DNA of 13,777 nt, from NCBI RefSeq assembly GCF_051851555.1, contig NZ_JBPDVH010000013.1, positions 1 to 13,777 of the forward strand, in the 5' to 3' direction. Each line of letters begins with the position of its first letter. The first letter of the stretch is position 1. The position numbers were made by a program, and so were the translations under genes. The notes beneath the pieces were generated by a model, which did no database searches, was not told the origin of the DNA, and saw only the letters and a list, made by a program, of their open reading frames with translations. This document shows, piece after piece, positions 6,389-13,777 of the stretch. The DNA is from Lonepinella sp051851555. Lineage in GTDB: Bacteria; Pseudomonadota; Gammaproteobacteria; Enterobacterales; Pasteurellaceae.

Positions 6389-6420
6389 AAATAAGGTGCA
6401 TTTTATGCACCTTATTTATT
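6389..6420. terminator. Bidirectional intrinsic terminator between cysB and asnS
   Basis: A 12-bp perfect stem AAATAAGGTGCA (6389-6400) with TGCACCTTATTT (6406-6417), loop TTTTA, flanked by A-rich sequence on the left and T-rich sequence on the right. It lies 4 nt after the cysB stop and 36 nt beyond the asnS stop, so it can end both converging transcripts. Confidence 0.85.
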
Positions 6421-6432
6421 TTCTTTTTTATT

Positions 6433-6452
6433 AGGAACTTGCGTTCCTTTTT
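6433..6452 (+). terminator. Second hairpin with T run between cysB and asnS
   Basis: AGGAAC (6433-6438) pairs with GTTCCT (6443-6448), followed by T to 6452. It would back up cysB termination on the plus strand. A similar-looking AGAAAC/GTTTCT hairpin follows within the last codons of asnS. Confidence 0.5.
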
Positions 6453-6455
6453 GTG

Positions 6456-7859
6456 TTAGAAACTAGCGTTTCTTGGCGCTCTAGGGAACGGAATCACATC
6501 ACGGATATTTTGTACACCAGTGACATAGACGATTAAACGTTCAAAACCTAGTCCAAAACCTGAATGTGGCACGGTGCCATAACGGCGTAAATCACGATAC
6601 CACCAGTAATCCTCTGGGTTTAATCCCATTTCGATCATACGTTTATCTAACACATCCAAACGTTCTTCACGTTGTGAACCCCCGATAATTTCACCAATTC
6701 CCGGTGCTAATACGTCCATGGCGGCCACGGTTTTGCCGTCATCATTTAAACGCATATAGAATGCTTTAATGTCTTTCGGATAGTTTTTCACCACCACAGG
6801 GGATTTAAAGTGTTCTTCAGCTAAATAACGTTCGTGTTCAGAAGATAAGTCGATTCCCCAAGATACTGGGAATTCAAATTTCTTACCCGATTGTAATAAC
6901 ACCTCGATAGCATCGGTGTAATCAATTTGCGCAAAATCGGAACTGACAAAATTTTCTAAACGGGTAATCACCTCTGGATCCACATGTTTAGCAAAGAATT
7001 CTAAATCATCACGGCGTTCGGCTAATACGGCACGGAATACGTATTTCAACATATCTTCGGCTAATTTAGCGTTATCGTTCAAATCAGCAAAGGCCACTTC
7101 AGGTTCCATCATCCAGAATTCCGCTAAGTGACGTGTGGTATTTGAATTTTCCGCACGGAATGTTGGCCCGAATGTGTAGACCTTGCTTAATGCACAAGCA
7201 TAGGTTTCTGCATTTAATTGACCCGATACGGTTAAGAAAGATTCACGTCCAAAGAAATCTTGCGAAAAATCCACCGCACCTTTGTCGTTACGAGGTAGAT
7301 TTTCTAAATCAAGGGTAGAAATACGGAACATTTCGCCCGCCCCCTCAGTATCTGATGCAGTGATAATTGGGCTTGCTACCCAATAGAAACCTTGCTCATG
7401 GAAGAAACGATGAATCGCTTGGGCTAAACAATGACGCACACGAGCCACGGCACCGATAATATTGGTACGAGGGCGTAAATGTGCCACTTCACGTAGGTAT
7501 TCGATACTGTGGCGTTTTGCTGCCATTGGATAAGTATCGGGATCTTCTACCCAACCCGCCACTTCCACGCTTTGAGCTTGTAATTCCACCGCTTGTCCCT
7601 CGGCAGGGGATTCTACCACCGTGCCTGTCACAACCACGGAACAACCCGTGGTTAAACGTAACACTTCCGTTTCATAATTCGCTAAATCGTTATTTACAAT
7701 CGCTTGAATAGGGGCAAAGCAAGAACCGTCATAGACAGCCAGAAAAGAAAGGCCCGCTTTTGAGTCACGGCGAGTTCTCACCCAACCACGCACAGTTACG
7801 CTTTCACCAATCGCAACTTTACCTTGCAGTACGTCGGTGATAGAGGCAATTTTTGTCAT
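6456..7859 (-). CDS. asnS: Asparaginyl-tRNA synthetase
   Basis: Charges tRNA-Asn with asparagine using ATP in the cytoplasm. The 467 residues match the E. coli enzyme (466). The N-terminal OB-fold anticodon-binding domain spans about residues 1-110 (VTVRGWVRTRRDSKAGLSFL). The class II catalytic core follows: motif 2 around residues 229-254 (FRAENSNTTRHLAEFWMMEP) and motif 3 at 434-442 (GFGLGFERL). The start is supported by GGAGA at 7866-7870, 6 nt from ATG. It is a single-gene unit, convergent with cysB and divergent from cspD. The Gly-Ile-Gly-Glu-Ile-Ile-Gly-Gly-Ser-Gln segment shared by AsnRS and AspRS-like enzymes is intact. There is no sign of damage. Confidence 0.97.
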   Translation of the reverse strand: MTKIASITDVLQGKVAIGESVTVRGWVRTRRDSKAGLSFLAVYDGSCFAPIQAIVNNDLANYETEVLRLTTGCSVVVTGTVVESPAEGQAVELQAQSVEVAGWVEDPDTYPMAAKRHSIEYLREVAHLRPRTNIIGAVARVRHCLAQAIHRFFHEQGFYWVASPIITASDTEGAGEMFRISTLDLENLPRNDKGAVDFSQDFFGRESFLTVSGQLNAETYACALSKVYTFGPTFRAENSNTTRHLAEFWMMEPEVAFADLNDNAKLAEDMLKYVFRAVLAERRDDLEFFAKHVDPEVITRLENFVSSDFAQIDYTDAIEVLLQSGKKFEFPVSWGIDLSSEHERYLAEEHFKSPVVVKNYPKDIKAFYMRLNDDGKTVAAMDVLAPGIGEIIGGSQREERLDVLDKRMIEMGLNPEDYWWYRDLRRYGTVPHSGFGLGFERLIVYVTGVQNIRDVIPFPRAPRNASF

Positions 7860-8138
7860 TTTTAATCTCCGAAATCAAAATATTATTATTCATAAAAAAT
7901 TCTGCTTAGTTTACCTTAAATTCAGTGATTTACCAAAAAATCCCTGAAAATATTTGCGAAATACGGCATGTCGTGCTGCTTTTTTGCGTTGCTGAAAAGA
8001 TTAAGCAAAAAAATTTTGTGATCTATGTCGAATTTTGAACATTTATTGATTGCAGAAAATACAAAAATACTTAATCATATGAACAGGTAACAAGGCATGA
8101 CGCTTGTTTTTTATCATTAGACCGAAATGAGGTATCGT
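7860..8138. promoter_or_regulatory. Divergent intergenic region asnS/cspD
   Basis: A 279-nt AT-rich gap that must hold the promoters of both genes. I see no confident -35/-10 pair on either strand and no coding potential. The only clear structure is a terminator-like hairpin close to cspD. Confidence 0.4.
8089..8112 (+). terminator. Terminator-like hairpin in the cspD leader
   Basis: AACAAG (8089-8094) pairs with CTTGTT (8103-8108) around an 8-nt loop, followed by T to 8112, ending 26 nt before the cspD start. On the plus strand it looks like a weak intrinsic terminator or attenuator within the cspD 5' leader, or the end of a small upstream transcript. The stem is short and AT-rich. Confidence 0.3.
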
Positions 8139-8348
8139 ATGGAAGTTGGTGTTGTTAAATGGTTTAATAATACAAAAGGTTTTGGCTTTATTAATAAAGA
8201 GGGCAGTGATGAGGATATTTTTGCTCATTTTTCTGTGATTGAAATGGAGGGGTATCGTTCATTAAAAGCGGGCCAAAAAGTGAATTTTGAGGTTTCACAT
8301 GGCGAAAAAGGTTCGCAAGCCACAAAAATTATTCCTATTTTTGAATAG
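8139..8348 (+). CDS. cspD: Cold-shock-domain protein CspD
   Basis: A 69-residue single cold-shock domain protein that binds single-stranded nucleic acid. E. coli CspD is induced in stationary phase and starvation, not by cold, and inhibits replication. RNP1 (KGFGFI, residues 13-18) and RNP2 (DIFAHF, 26-31) are intact. EMEGYRSLKAGQKVNFEV is characteristic of CspD rather than CspA-type proteins. I chose ATG 8139 because it gives the canonical MEVGVVKWFNN and has GAGG at 8129-8132; the ATG at 8127 would add MRYR and place that site inside the gene. The C-terminus is short, lacking the extra tail of the E. coli protein. It is monocistronic, ending at a strong terminator. Confidence 0.92.
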   Translation: MEVGVVKWFNNTKGFGFINKEGSDEDIFAHFSVIEMEGYRSLKAGQKVNFEVSHGEKGSQATKIIPIFE

Positions 8349-8365
8349 ACAGGATGATTAACAAA

Positions 8366-8403
8366 AAAGTGCGGTAAAAATCATGTTATTTTTACCGCAC
8401 TTT
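8366..8403. terminator. Uptake-signal inverted pair forming a bidirectional terminator
   Basis: AAAGTGCGGTAAAAA (8366-8380) and TTTTTACCGCACTTT (8389-8403) form a perfect 15-bp stem with an 8-nt loop. Each arm contains an exact Hin uptake signal core (8367-8375 plus, 8394-8402 minus). The dyad sits between the converging cspD and dedA genes, 17 nt after the cspD stop. Paired uptake signals doubling as terminators are well known in H. influenzae. Confidence 0.9.
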
Positions 8404-8425
8404 GCTGTTTCTATTTGTTAACGTA

Positions 8426-9040
8426 TTAATTCGGTTTTTTCTTCGATTTCTTGGCTTTATAAATTTTATAAGCTACGTATAACACGACCGCAGCCACGAT
8501 AACATAAATACCGTGTTGACCATTTTTCACCTGTTGAGCCAACCAATCTCGATTATCTGCGCCATGATAGCCGAGGTAAACCCAAATCGGCACAGAAATA
8601 ATCGCTGCACAGAAATCTAACAACACAAAGCGAGTATAACTCACTCGATTTGTGATGCCTGATACCATATAAATCGGGGCACGTAAGCCAGGTAAGAAAC
8701 GTGCAATAAATAAAACTCGATTACCATATTGATCAAACTTTTCCCTTACCATTTTTAAACGTTTGGAGGAGAGTAATTTGCGCAATGGGCGGAAACGTAA
8801 GATTTTTACCCCATAAATACGGCCTAACCAATACATGGTGCTATCACCCGCTAATACGCCGATCATACTCACCACCAACATCATATGCACATTCACATTT
8901 TCAGGATAAAGGCCCGCAATAATGCCACCAGAAACCAAAGTAATATCTTCTGGAATCGGCACGCCAAAGCCACAAATAATCAATACAAATAAAACGGCCC
9001 AATAGCCATAATCAGTAAAAAAGTTAATTAACACATCCAT
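8426..9040 (-). CDS. DedA-family inner-membrane protein
   Basis: A 204-residue polytopic membrane protein of the DedA/VTT family. Members help recycle undecaprenyl phosphate or flip other lipids, and support envelope and proton-motive-force homeostasis. The acidic motif PIPED (Glu31, Asp32) lies in the first re-entrant/membrane segment, and the basic motif ARFLPGLRAPIY (Arg114, Arg120) in the second half; both are the functionally essential residues of the family. Hydrophobic segments lie around 13-30, 53-70, 136-157 and 176-194, and the C-terminus is a Lys-rich cytoplasmic tail. Its ribosome binding site TAGGA (9048-9052) overlaps the ydjA stop codon, so the two genes are probably translated in a coupled way. 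Which paralogue (YohD, YqjA, YghB, DedA) it matches best is not clear. Confidence 0.9.
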   Translation of the reverse strand: MDVLINFFTDYGYWAVLFVLIICGFGVPIPEDITLVSGGIIAGLYPENVNVHMMLVVSMIGVLAGDSTMYWLGRIYGVKILRFRPLRKLLSSKRLKMVREKFDQYGNRVLFIARFLPGLRAPIYMVSGITNRVSYTRFVLLDFCAAIISVPIWVYLGYHGADNRDWLAQQVKNGQHGIYVIVAAVVLYVAYKIYKAKKSKKKPN

Positions 9041-9049
9041 GAAAAAATC

Positions 9050-9604
9050 CTATAAATATGAAACAAAATCTTGTATATCGACCGTTCTACATTCACGTTC
9101 TATCTTGTCATTTTCTGCTGTACCGACTAATAAGAGAGCCACAATTTTTTCTTGTTCGGTGCAATGTAAGGCTTGACGTAAGGCGTTGCCGTCGCTCCAT
9201 TTTCCCGTAATCCAGACGTTATCAAAGCCCAAATCTTGTGCTGCAAGTTGAATGCCGTAAGCTGCACAACCCGCAGTAACAAGCTGTTCCCATTCTGGCA
9301 CTTTGGCAATCGTCGAATCCAATTTTGCGATCACCGCAATCACCATTGGATTGGCACAGAGTTTATCAATTTTGTCGAATTGTTTTTGTTCTAAATTCAG
9401 GTCCGTTGCCACTTGAGTTAAGGCGTTGGCAAGCGTGGTTAAGCCGTGATTTTCAATGACCACAAAGCGATAAGGTTTTAATTTGCCATGATCGGGTGTG
9501 CGCAATGCGGCTTGGAAAATTTGTTCAAGTTGTGCTTTATTGGGGGCAGGCGCCACTAATTTTTTATTTGATCGACGATTGATCAGTAATTCTAATGCGT
9601 TCAT
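9050..9604 (-). CDS. ydjA: YdjA-type small nitroreductase (FMN-dependent NAD(P)H oxidoreductase)
   Basis: A 184-residue flavoprotein of the nitroreductase superfamily, the size of E. coli YdjA (183). MNALELLINRRSNKKLVAPAP gives the Arg-Arg-Ser that contacts the FMN phosphate. ALRTPDHGKLKPYRFVVIE and KVPEWEQLVTAGCAAYGIQLAAQ match the family's flavin and dimer regions. GFDNVWITGKWSDG and the final QDFVSYL also follow YdjA. The physiological substrate is unknown for the family. The start has AAGGAG at 9609-9614. It is divergent from sppA, an association also found in H. influenzae as far as I recall. It is the first gene of a two-gene unit with dedA. Confidence 0.92.
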   Translation of the reverse strand: MNALELLINRRSNKKLVAPAPNKAQLEQIFQAALRTPDHGKLKPYRFVVIENHGLTTLANALTQVATDLNLEQKQFDKIDKLCANPMVIAVIAKLDSTIAKVPEWEQLVTAGCAAYGIQLAAQDLGFDNVWITGKWSDGNALRQALHCTEQEKIVALLLVGTAENDKIERECRTVDIQDFVSYL

Positions 9605-9776
9605 AACGCTCCTTTCCTCTTTTCTTTACTTTCTTGCTTATTTTAACGTGCATGATTTTAACATAAAAATACCGTGAAAACTTCTCATTTTTGCGGTATA
9701 TTTCCTTTCAATTCAATAGCTCATCGGTGAATTTGTATTATTTTTTGCCATTTACCGTTTATATTAAGAGGATGTT
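9605..9776. promoter_or_regulatory. Divergent promoter region ydjA/sppA
   Basis: A 172-nt AT-rich gap between divergent starts. TATTAT at 9736-9741 could be an sppA -10 element, but the sequence 17-18 nt upstream is a poor -35. For ydjA, TAAAAT occurs on the minus strand near 9660 without a good -35. No operator is recognisable. Confidence 0.35.
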
Positions 9777-11663
9777 ATGCAACTCATTTTTCGTTTTTTA
9801 AAGCAGTGTTGGAAAGCCTTAAACGTTGTTCGACGTGTAGTAATGAATGTGGTTTTTTTGTTATTCGTTTTGGTGTTTATCACATTTGTGAGTTTATTCC
9901 ATGCACCAACTAAGCAAACAGAATTAGTCGGTGAACAAGGCGCATTGGTGTTAAATTTAGACGGTTATCTGGCGGATAATCGAGAGCAAACAATGACTTG
10001 GCAAAAAGCCTTAAACACCTTGGATAGCAATCAAGTGGCTCGTCAAATTTCAACATTTGACGTGGTCTATGCTATTGAAAATGCCAAGAATGATGACCGA
10101 ATTAAAGGGATTGTGCTAGATTTAAATTATTTTGAGGGCGCCGATTTGCCGGCGTTGGAATATGTTGGTCGTGCTTTAAATGCTTTCAAAGCACAACATA
10201 AACCCGTGATTGCCATGGCAGATAATTATACGCAAGGGCAATATTTTCTTGCCAGTTTTGCGGATGATATTTATTTAAATACCGTGGGAACCGTGGATAT
10301 TCACGGCTTATCGGCTGAAAATTTGTATTTTAAATCCATGCTAGAAAAATTAGCTGTCACGCCGCACGTTTTCCGTGTGGGAACCTATAAATCAGCGGTA
10401 GAGCCGTTTTTACGTGATGATATGTCACCTGAAGCCAAAGCCAATGCACAACGTTGGTTAGGCGGTATGTGGCAAAATTTCCGTGACGTTGTCGCAAAAA
10501 ATCGCCAAATTCCGAGCAATGATGTCTTGCCAGACAGTCAAGAATATTTGGCAAAACTAAAAGCCTTACAAGGTGACAGCACCGCTTATGTGAAACAACG
10601 GCATTTAGTGACGCAATTAGCCAGTCGTGCTGAAACACAACAAAAACTCACCGCAGTTTTTGGTCCATCAATGCAAGATGAAAGTTATGCGTTTAAAAAT
10701 GTCGATTTTGATGCTTATTTAAGTGCGTTACCTGACCGTCAACAAGGGGACAGTGCGTTTTCTGAACCAACCCATAAAATTGCCGTTGTGAATGTCGAGG
10801 GGACGATTATTGATGGTGAGAGCTATGAAAATGAAGTTGGTGGCGATAGCGTGGCGTATTTACTACGTCAAGCTGCTCAAGATGAGGCGGTTAAAGCGGT
10901 AGTTTTACGTGTAAATAGCCCCGGTGGTAGCGCTTTTGCCTCTGAAATTATTCGCCAAGAAATCGATCATTTGCAAGCATTAGGCAAACCTGTTGTGACC
11001 TCAATGGGTTCAATGGCCGCCTCGGGGGGCTATTGGATTTCGAGCACCACGGATTATATTGTGGCGGATAGAAATACGATTACCGGTTCTATTGGTATTT
11101 TCGCTATGTTCCCGACCTTTGAAAATAGCTTGAAAAAAATTGGCGTAACGGCGGATGGTGTAAGCACTTCAAAATTAAGCGAAATATCATCAGTGAGTCC
11201 ATTATCCGAGGAATTAAAACAGGTATTTCAATTAGAAATTGAGAACGGCTATGATCGCTTTTTGGACGTGGTGAGCCGTGGACGGCAGTTATCAAAAACG
11301 GATGTGGATAAAGTCGCACAAGGACAAGTTTGGCTAGGACAAGATGCGTTACAACATAAACTCGTGGATGAACTCGGTGACTTTGAAACTGCGGTGAAAA
11401 AAGCGGAAGAATTGGCTAATCAGAAAAATAATGAGCAAGCAGAGTATTCCGTAGAATGGTTTGATGAACAACCGCAAGGATTTAAAGCGTTACTGCAAGC
11501 CCTACAAACAGAGGCGAAGTTGTTTGTTAACCGTTCGGTAAGCGAGATGATTGGATTGCCAAAACCAGTTGAACAAGTGGGAAGTCAACTTGGTGTGTTG
11601 AGTAAATTTAATGATCCGAAAGGGCAGTATTTGTATTGTTTGAATTGTGGGGGAGTGAAGTAA
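9777..11663 (+). CDS. sppA: Signal peptide peptidase A (protease IV, long form)
   Basis: Membrane-anchored serine protease that degrades signal peptides left in the inner membrane after secretion. The 628 residues match the long two-domain form (E. coli 618). One transmembrane anchor spans about residues 22-42. The N-terminal domain supplies the catalytic Lys205 (GTYKSAVEPF), and the C-terminal domain supplies the nucleophile Ser416 (GSMAASGGYW, codon TCG at 11022). VNSPGGSAFASEIIRQEI forms the conserved oxyanion-region segment. Both halves of the Ser/Lys dyad are present, so it should be active. The start has AAGAGGA immediately upstream. It is probably monocistronic, closed by a strong hairpin before the convergent adhesin gene. 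The C-terminus CLNCGGVK is two-cysteine-containing, which I do not recognise as a motif. Confidence 0.95.
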   Translation: MQLIFRFLKQCWKALNVVRRVVMNVVFLLFVLVFITFVSLFHAPTKQTELVGEQGALVLNLDGYLADNREQTMTWQKALNTLDSNQVARQISTFDVVYAIENAKNDDRIKGIVLDLNYFEGADLPALEYVGRALNAFKAQHKPVIAMADNYTQGQYFLASFADDIYLNTVGTVDIHGLSAENLYFKSMLEKLAVTPHVFRVGTYKSAVEPFLRDDMSPEAKANAQRWLGGMWQNFRDVVAKNRQIPSNDVLPDSQEYLAKLKALQGDSTAYVKQRHLVTQLASRAETQQKLTAVFGPSMQDESYAFKNVDFDAYLSALPDRQQGDSAFSEPTHKIAVVNVEGTIIDGESYENEVGGDSVAYLLRQAAQDEAVKAVVLRVNSPGGSAFASEIIRQEIDHLQALGKPVVTSMGSMAASGGYWISSTTDYIVADRNTITGSIGIFAMFPTFENSLKKIGVTADGVSTSKLSEISSVSPLSEELKQVFQLEIENGYDRFLDVVSRGRQLSKTDVDKVAQGQVWLGQDALQHKLVDELGDFETAVKKAEELANQKNNEQAEYSVEWFDEQPQGFKALLQALQTEAKLFVNRSVSEMIGLPKPVEQVGSQLGVLSKFNDPKGQYLYCLNCGGVK

Positions 11664-11680
11664 ATTCTTTAGCAAACAAA

Positions 11681-11706
11681 AAAATGCGACCTTTCGGTCG
11701 CATTTT
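11681..11706. terminator. Bidirectional intrinsic terminator between sppA and adhesin gene
   Basis: AAAATGCGACC (11681-11691) and GGTCGCATTTT (11696-11706) form an 11-bp perfect stem with a TTTC loop. The A run on the left and T run on the right allow function in both directions. It lies 17 nt after the sppA stop and 21 nt beyond the adhesin stop. Confidence 0.9.
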
Positions 11707-11727
11707 AAATATTGATTTAATGGCGTA

Positions 11728-13777
11728 TTACCATTGGTAACCGATACCTACACCGGCACCCACATCACCACGACTATTGGCATTACCTTGAAGTTTTAAG
11801 AGTACTTTACCGCTATCGCTTGCACGTGAATAACCGACGGCGAGTGCACCTTCACCTTTGAAAGTACCTGCTGAGGCGGCGACCATTGATTTACCTGGAA
11901 TGTAAACTTGTGGTAATGATGCTGCAGCATTTGAACCCGCTACACCCGCACGCATATCTTTGTTTACACGATTGATGCGGTTGTTGACACCTTTTAATTG
12001 GCTTACGTTCACTGCATCAGTATCAGCCGTACCTGCCGCTACGTTCTTAATTTGAACGGGGGCGCCGGTGTTACTGTTACCGACAACAAGGTTACCCTCT
12101 TTATCGCTTGAAAGTTTCGTTGTGCCCACCGTAGCGGAGTTCACTTGAATATTCTCAGCCAAGCCGTAAGTGACAGTTGGGTTGGTATCGTTATCTGCAA
12201 TATTCACCACTAAATTTTTACCTGCTACGTAAGTGATGTTATCACCCGCAGAGATTTTGGTGGATCCATCATGTTCTTCAACTTGAGTATCGCTGTTTTT
12301 AACCGTCACTGTATGGTATGCGCTGTTAATCGCATTGGCTACCGTGCCTACTGTGGCAAGTTTACCATTTGCTGCCGCTTTTTCTTCTTCGGTTGCATTT
12401 GGATTAAGACCGTCAATCACGATTTTACCTTCTGGTAATCCTAAAGTATCAGAAAGCACAAGCGCATTAATTGGTGCGGTGGCGTTATACAACTGGCTAC
12501 CATTAATGGCTTGGGTGCTAGTTGGTGAAATATCGCCATCTGCTACGCCGTTCAAGACGACGGCGTTACCGTTACCGTCAGCGAAGTTCAACGTTTGTGT
12601 GGTTACGTCATTCCCTTTGTCATCTTTTACAGTGACAGGCGTTGAAGTAATGGTTGTACCATTCACATTTGTGCTGTTTACCGAGATGTCTTTCGCTAAC
12701 GCATAGGTGACATTCGTTACGCCATCGGCTTCAACAGTAATGTTAGACACTAAGTTTTGACCTGCAACATAGTTTACCGTGTCGCCAGCATTGATTTGCT
12801 GTGCCTCGCCACCTTGTGTGATTTCTTTTGAAGTAGAAGACACGTTGATGGTATGGTAAGCAGAGTTAATGGCATCTGCAACATCTTGTGCGGTGGTTAA
12901 TGCATCTGGGCTTGAACCCGCACCAACTTTACCCGTACCTGTTGCCGTGGTTACATCACCTGTATACGCAACGGCATCTTTATTTGGAACACCGTTAGTC
13001 ACGTCAGCCGCTGCATAGTATACATCGCCGACTTTCACTAACGCATTACCATTTGCATCGGAGTAAACATTTGGTCCCGCATTCACTAAGTTACCAGTGT
13101 TCGCTGCGATTTGTGTTGTTGTGGTGGTTACTGGGTTACCCTCTTTATCAACAACTGGTTTACCGTTTTTATCTAACACAGGGACTTCAACTTTTTTCGT
13201 GGTGATGGTTGTTTCATCAACATTAACGTTGAATGTAACATTGACCAATGTACCATCATCATTTGGCGAGGCCACCGCTGTTGTGCCTGTACCATTGACG
13301 AAGTTCACTGTATCATAGGCTTTAACAAAGTCTTTTGCGTCGCCATTTTCTTGCAAGTTCCAACCAGAATTTAACACATCACCTAAGGTTGCCACTTTGG
13401 TTTCATCTGCGTCAGTTGGCGCCACTGCACTTGGTGCATTAGTGGTGTTGCTAACCGTACTGTCTAAACCAGTAATGGTGTTGCCTGCAATATTGATTGG
13501 GCCTTTCACATTAGCCGCATCAACGGTTTGTGTATTACCGTCTTTATCTGTGTAAGTGTAGTTGCCATCTTTATCTTTGGTGACATTGTAAACGTTGCCG
13601 TTTTCATCGGTGTAAGTGTCGCCACCCACAATGACAGAATCCACTTGAATGTCTTTATCTAAACCGTAGGTCACAACAGGTGTTGTTGTGTTCTTATCGT
13701 CCATTTTCACCACAAGGTTTTTACCTGCGGCATAAGTGATGTTATCACCCGCTGAAATTTCAGTGGACAGGTTAGAG
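11728..13777 (-). CDS. Trimeric autotransporter adhesin, C-terminal part (5' end outside window)
   Basis: The frame stays open to the right edge, so about 682 C-terminal codons are seen and the start, signal peptide and head are missing. GTG at 13713 is an internal Val, not a start: the frame upstream reads ISAGDNITYAAGKNLV, a repeat unit of the protein. Features in order (N to C): repeat unit; Asp/Gly-rich hairpins; a Trp-ring-like segment LGDVLNSGWNLQ...DTVNFVNGTGTTA near 13279-13395; further passenger repeats; a neck/HIM motif DTDAVNVSQLKGVNNRINRVN; and the YadA-type anchor from about SLPQVYIPGKSM to GVGIGYQW. The anchor forms one third of a 12-stranded barrel and ends in aromatic Trp. This architecture is that of Hia/Hsf- and EmaA-like adhesins binding host cells or matrix. 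The ligand cannot be inferred from this part. Confidence 0.93.
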   Translation of the reverse strand, partial: SNLSTEISAGDNITYAAGKNLVVKMDDKNTTTPVVTYGLDKDIQVDSVIVGGDTYTDENGNVYNVTKDKDGNYTYTDKDGNTQTVDAANVKGPINIAGNTITGLDSTVSNTTNAPSAVAPTDADETKVATLGDVLNSGWNLQENGDAKDFVKAYDTVNFVNGTGTTAVASPNDDGTLVNVTFNVNVDETTITTKKVEVPVLDKNGKPVVDKEGNPVTTTTTQIAANTGNLVNAGPNVYSDANGNALVKVGDVYYAAADVTNGVPNKDAVAYTGDVTTATGTGKVGAGSSPDALTTAQDVADAINSAYHTINVSSTSKEITQGGEAQQINAGDTVNYVAGQNLVSNITVEADGVTNVTYALAKDISVNSTNVNGTTITSTPVTVKDDKGNDVTTQTLNFADGNGNAVVLNGVADGDISPTSTQAINGSQLYNATAPINALVLSDTLGLPEGKIVIDGLNPNATEEEKAAANGKLATVGTVANAINSAYHTVTVKNSDTQVEEHDGSTKISAGDNITYVAGKNLVVNIADNDTNPTVTYGLAENIQVNSATVGTTKLSSDKEGNLVVGNSNTGAPVQIKNVAAGTADTDAVNVSQLKGVNNRINRVNKDMRAGVAGSNAAASLPQVYIPGKSMVAASAGTFKGEGALAVGYSRASDSGKVLLKLQGNANSRGDVGAGVGIGYQW
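12127..12330 (-). repeat. Adhesin passenger repeat, copy C
   Basis: Encodes INSAYHTVTV, ISAGDNITYVAGKNLVVN and PTVTYGLAENIQVNSATV, just before the neck and membrane anchor. It resembles copy A more closely than copy B does. Confidence 0.75.
12664..12870 (-). repeat. Adhesin passenger repeat, copy B
   Basis: Encodes INSAYHTINV, INAGDTVNYVAGQNLV and VTYALAKDISVNSTNV. The same order of elements occurs in copy C: a helical turn with INSAYHT, then AGD..NYVAG, then a VTY strand. Confidence 0.75.
13624..13777 (-). repeat. Adhesin passenger repeat, copy A (cut by window edge)
   Basis: Encodes ISAGDNITYAAGKNLVVK, then TPVVTYGLDKDIQVDSVIV. It matches copy C almost residue for residue over the SAGDNITY, AGKNLVV and TYGL..IQV elements, and copy B more loosely. 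It shows that the coding region continues to the right. Confidence 0.75.

Noticed and set aside
13711..13713. GTG as the start codon of the adhesin
   Set aside because: The frame is open to the window edge and encodes a recognisable repeat unit upstream, so the gene is simply cut by the window.
1..13777. CRISPR arrays, insertion sequences, rRNA genes
   Set aside because: No regularly spaced direct repeats, no transposase-like frame and no rRNA sequence were seen on either strand.

Overview
The window looks like chromosome from a Pasteurellaceae bacterium of the Haemophilus/Aggregatibacter/Pasteurella branch. It carries several exact copies of the Hin-type DNA uptake signal core AAGTGCGGT, in both orientations and once as a terminator-forming inverted pair. 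The conserved genes read as close relatives of H. influenzae and E. coli proteins: YciO, RluB, CysB, AsnS, CspD, a DedA protein, YdjA and SppA. The species cannot be fixed from the sequence alone.

Layout, left to right. (1) Positions 1-137: an AT-rich end, a 22-nt stretch resembling the 3' end of a tRNA (TTCGAGT...CACTGCACCA) and an intrinsic terminator. I read this as a tRNA-3'-end remnant, possibly an attachment-site scar of an element lying further left. (2) 138-3241, minus strand: a two-gene surface-protein locus. The promoter-proximal gene encodes a lipoprotein with a long Lys/Ala/Glu-rich stalk and a C-terminal TbpB-like barrel region. The downstream gene encodes a Slam-type outer-membrane translocon (TPR domain plus DUF560 barrel). 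An intrinsic terminator lies between them. The upstream region has a T12 tract and a 9-bp perfect dyad, suggesting switching and/or repressor control. (3) 3525-6384, plus strand: yciO-rluB-cysB, a conserved cluster. (4) 6456-7859, minus: asnS, divergent from cspD (8139-8348, plus). (5) 8426-9604, minus: ydjA-dedA, overlapping at stop codon and ribosome binding site. (6) 9777-11663, plus: sppA. (7) 11728 to the right edge, minus: the C-terminal ~680 codons of a trimeric autotransporter adhesin whose 5' end lies outside the window.

The three convergent junctions (cysB/asnS, cspD/dedA, sppA/adhesin) each contain a hairpin that can terminate transcription, at least two of them on both strands. 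The housekeeping block is ordinary. The two surface loci are where variable, host-facing biology sits. The most interesting unit is the lipoprotein-Slam pair: a probable dedicated export system whose substrate is set on an unusually long helical stalk and whose ligand I cannot name.
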